From the NCBI RefSeq assembly GCF_903815225.1, contig NZ_LR813084.1, forward strand, positions 5,480,001-5,544,000: DNA of 64,000 bases, given 5' to 3'. Origin of the DNA: Delftia tsuruhatensis. Lineage in GTDB: Bacteria; Pseudomonadota; Gammaproteobacteria; Burkholderiales; Burkholderiaceae_C. Of the stretch, positions 62,052 to 64,000 are shown in pieces; positions within the stretch are counted from its first letter, which is position 1, and each line of letters opens with the position of its first letter. Below the pieces are notes generated by a model. The model searched no databases. It saw only the letters and a program-made list of their open reading frames with translations, and was not told where the DNA came from. A program made the position numbers and the translations under genes.

Positions 62052-62085
62052 AAGCCCGCCGCATCCTTGGTGCGGCGGGCTTTTT
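62052..62085 (+). terminator. Rho-independent terminator of the DUF3567 gene
   Basis: AAGCCCGCCGCA pairs with TGCGGCGGGCTT around a seven-base loop and is followed by a T run (five T in total). It lies 50 bp after the stop. Confidence 0.92.
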
Positions 62086-62160
62086 GCTGGGCATGCGGAC
62101 AGGCCCCGGGCTTTCACCGATCCGCGATCCCTGCCCGCTCCCTAGAATCCCGGGCACAGG

Positions 62161-62194
62161 TTCAAGATTTGAAGACCATCTGTGAGATGGTCTT
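62161..62194. promoter_or_regulatory. Two adjacent palindromes upstream of the MFS gene
   Basis: TTCAA-GAT-TTGAA (62161-62173) abuts AAGACCATC-TGTGA-GATGGTCTT (62172-62194), a perfect nine-bp inverted repeat. They lie 50-85 bp before the transporter start, where a repressor operator or leader hairpin would be expected. No regulator gene is visible in the window. Confidence 0.5.
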
Positions 62195-62244
62195 GTCGCG
62201 CCTGTACGGTTTGCCGGCCTCTTGCAGAAACACAGGAGGCCAGC

Positions 62245-63693
62245 ATGCAGACCAGCATCCACAGGATCCGCGGCGTTCAGGATGTCATCGCCCATATCGA
62301 CGAACGCCCCGGCATCTCGGGCCGTGCCGGCACCATCTGGTGGCTGGCGCTCGGCGGCCTTTTCCTCGACGCCTTTTCCAACTCCGCGCTGAGCGTGGGC
62401 CTGGGCCCCATGACGCGCGACCAGCAGCTCACGCCGGCCGAGGTGGCCTGGATGACGTCGCTGGCCTCCTGGGTGTCCATCGCCTTCAACCCCATCGGCG
62501 GCTGGATGGCCGACCGCTGGGGCCGCATGCGCCCGCTGGTCATCGCCAAGGTGCTGGCCGTGGCCGGCGCGCTGCTGGTCAGCATGGCGCCCGACTACGC
62601 CACCATCCTCTTCGGCCGCTTCTTCGTGGGCGCGGCCTATGGCATCGACTTCGCCATCGCCATGGCGGTGCTGGCCGAGTTCACGCCCGCACGCCTCAAG
62701 AGCCGGCTCAACGTCTGGCAGGGCATGTGGTACATGGCCGTATGCAGCAACCTGGTGCTGGCGCTGTGGTTCCACTCCTGGGACGTGGGCGATTCGCTGT
62801 GGCGCTACTCGGTCGCGGCCACCGCCGTGTTCGGCGTGTCCATCCTGGGCCTGCAGGCCGCGCTGCTGGTGGAAAGCCCGACCTGGCTGGCACGCAAGGA
62901 GCGGCTGGACGACGCGGCCCGCGCCATGACGCGCATCTACGGCCAGACCTTCAGGGCCGCGCCGCCCGCCGAGCGCCTGCCCGTGCTCAACCCGGCCCGG
63001 CGCGGCCTGGCCAATGTGCTGCTGATCTTTCGCGGCATCTACCTGCCGCGCACCGTGCTGGCGGCCACGGTGCAGATAGGCCAGTCCATCCAGTACTTCG
63101 CCGTGGGCTGGTACCTGCCGCTGATCAGCGCCTCGCTGTTCGGCAAGGACTTCCGCGAGGCCACGCTGGGCGCGCTGGTGTTCAACGTGTTCGGTATCGT
63201 CGGCGGCTTCCTGTCGCCCGTCATCGGGCGCCGCCTGGGCCTGCGGCGGGCCTCGGCCTTTGGCTTTGCGCTGGTGTTCCTGATGCTGCTGGTGCTGGGC
63301 CTGTTCAACGGCCGCATGCCCATCTGGCTGGCCGTGGCCGTGCCCTCGCTGTTCATCCTCTTTCACTCGGGCGGGCCCGGCGCCAACGGCAAGAGCCTGT
63401 CCACGCTGTCCTTCCGCAGCGAGCTGCGCGCGGGCGCCAATGGCGTGATCGGCGCGCTGGGCGCCATGGGCGCGGCGCTGGGGCTGCTGGTGTTTCCGCT
63501 GTTTCGCCAGCAGTACGGGCTGGAGAACACCTTCCTCATCCTGTCCGTGGTGCCGCTGGTGGCCAGCGTGGTCTGCTTTTCCATCCGCTGGGACCCCACG
63601 CGCACCACGGTGAATCCCGACGACGAGCCCGGCGCTCCCCAGTTCGCCGATGACGCCGCCCCGCCCGCCAAGACGGCCCAATCCATTGCCTGA
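62245..63693 (+). CDS. MFS transporter (sugar porter-like)
   Basis: A 482-residue inner-membrane transporter with about 12 hydrophobic segments. The loop 2-3 motif GGWMADRWGRMRP and the loop after helix 6 ESPTWLARKERLDDA are typical of MFS symporters of the sugar/metabolite group. CAGGAGGC precedes ATG 62245. The next gene, 12 bp on, encodes an FGGY sugar kinase, so the cargo is probably a polyol or sugar that is phosphorylated on entry. The N-terminus has an unusual 30-residue soluble extension (IHRIRGVQDVIAHIDERPG). Confidence 0.88.
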   Translation: MQTSIHRIRGVQDVIAHIDERPGISGRAGTIWWLALGGLFLDAFSNSALSVGLGPMTRDQQLTPAEVAWMTSLASWVSIAFNPIGGWMADRWGRMRPLVIAKVLAVAGALLVSMAPDYATILFGRFFVGAAYGIDFAIAMAVLAEFTPARLKSRLNVWQGMWYMAVCSNLVLALWFHSWDVGDSLWRYSVAATAVFGVSILGLQAALLVESPTWLARKERLDDAARAMTRIYGQTFRAAPPAERLPVLNPARRGLANVLLIFRGIYLPRTVLAATVQIGQSIQYFAVGWYLPLISASLFGKDFREATLGALVFNVFGIVGGFLSPVIGRRLGLRRASAFGFALVFLMLLVLGLFNGRMPIWLAVAVPSLFILFHSGGPGANGKSLSTLSFRSELRAGANGVIGALGAMGAALGLLVFPLFRQQYGLENTFLILSVVPLVASVVCFSIRWDPTRTTVNPDDEPGAPQFADDAAPPAKTAQSIA

Positions 63694-63705
63694 GAAAGAT
63701 CTCCC

Positions 63706-64000
63706 CATGCACCATGAAGCCGTGATCCTTTGCATCGACGAAGGCACCTCGGGCACGCGCGCCGCCGTCGTGGGGCGCGACGGGCAGGTGTCCGCCCAGG
63801 ACTACCTGCCGCTGCAGGTCCACTGCCCGCGCCCCGGCGTGGTCGAGCAGGACGCCGACCTGCTGCTGGAGCGCACGCTGGACGTGTGCCGCCGCGCCAT
63901 CGCCCGCGCCCGGGGCAGCGGCCAGCAGATCGAGGCCCTGGCCATCGCCAACCAGCGCTGCTCGGCCGTGCTCTGGGATACGGTCACGGGCCGGTCGCTG
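63706..64000 (+). CDS. FGGY-family carbohydrate kinase (3' end missing)
   Basis: The first 98 residues of an FGGY kinase: the phosphate-1 motif LCIDEGTSGTRAAVVGRDG and GVVEQDADLLLERTLDVCRRAI, then IEALAIANQRCSAVLWDTVTGR. This resembles glycerol kinase and its relatives (IGITNQRETTVVWD). It would phosphorylate a sugar or polyol brought in by the upstream MFS protein; the specific substrate lies in the missing part. It follows the transporter by 12 bp and is truncated by the window end. Confidence 0.92.

Noticed and set aside
60072-63756. Long minus-strand frames across the DUF3108 and MFS genes.
   Set aside because: Compositional shadows in GC-rich DNA; the plus-strand genes have ribosome sites and recognisable domains.

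Overview
The window is a strongly GC-rich chromosomal segment with dense genes, short intergenic gaps and no rRNA, tRNA, CRISPR array, transposase or phage gene that I could see. Several traits point to a betaproteobacterium of the family Comamonadaceae, probably close to Delftia or Acidovorax: three Bug-type periplasmic binding proteins, an IPTL-CTERM/exosortase H pair, DUF1840 and DUF3567 proteins, and Liv-type transport coupled to acyl-CoA ligases. The genus is an inference.

Layout. 0-0.6 kb: 3' end of ureG. 0.6-5.7 kb (minus): exosortase H, its companion membrane protein and a large DUF11 surface protein carrying the matching C-terminal sorting tag. 6-9 kb: htpG with a probable heat-shock promoter, diverging from aqpZ. 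9.1-12.2 kb: a Fiu-like TonB-dependent receptor and PiuC hydroxylase (iron uptake). 12.2-14.8 kb: an RsuA-family pseudouridine synthase with a long Arg-rich N-terminus, an AT-richer gap and a small membrane protein. 14.8-19 kb: an IclR regulator diverging from an acyl-CoA dehydrogenase/Bug protein/class III CoA-transferase operon. 19-28.9 kb: a Crp/Fnr regulator diverging from a complete branched-chain-type ABC transporter (livG, H, M, K, F) flanked by two acyl-CoA ligases. A dispersed structured repeat follows four consecutive genes there. 29-35 kb: Bug protein, lipoprotein, LysR/aldo-keto reductase pair, DUF1840 and a cyclopropane-fatty-acid-synthase-like enzyme. 35-40.3 kb: a zinc aminopeptidase lipoprotein, an OmpR/EnvZ-type two-component system and a lipid A phosphoethanolamine transferase.

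40.3-46.7 kb is the most interesting region. A minus-strand operon encodes two NMT1-type binding proteins, an ABC ATPase, a permease and two cytidine/guanine-deaminase-fold enzymes. It diverges from a 2-oxoglutarate/Fe(II)-type dioxygenase. Each side of the divergent gap carries its own copy of a small structured leader that I read as the NMT1 motif, the xanthine/uric acid riboswitch. The two copies share the same conserved core but have different, fully paired hairpins. This suggests a purine (guanine to xanthine/urate) salvage or catabolism regulon; the dioxygenase's substrate is unknown.

46.8-54.4 kb: acyl-CoA-binding protein, an orphan and catalytically degenerate ABC ATPase, an M20 amidohydrolase with a Liv-type binding protein, a molybdopterin oxidoreductase and a UbiB-family protein. 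54.4-56.3 kb: a hipBA toxin-antitoxin pair with four related operator-like sequences. 56.3-60.3 kb: a frameshifted Bug gene, a TraB/GumN protein and a fumarylacetoacetate-hydrolase-family enzyme, diverging from a second IclR regulator across an 18-bp perfect palindrome. 60.3-64 kb: DUF3108 and DUF3567 proteins, an MFS transporter and the start of an FGGY carbohydrate kinase cut by the window end.
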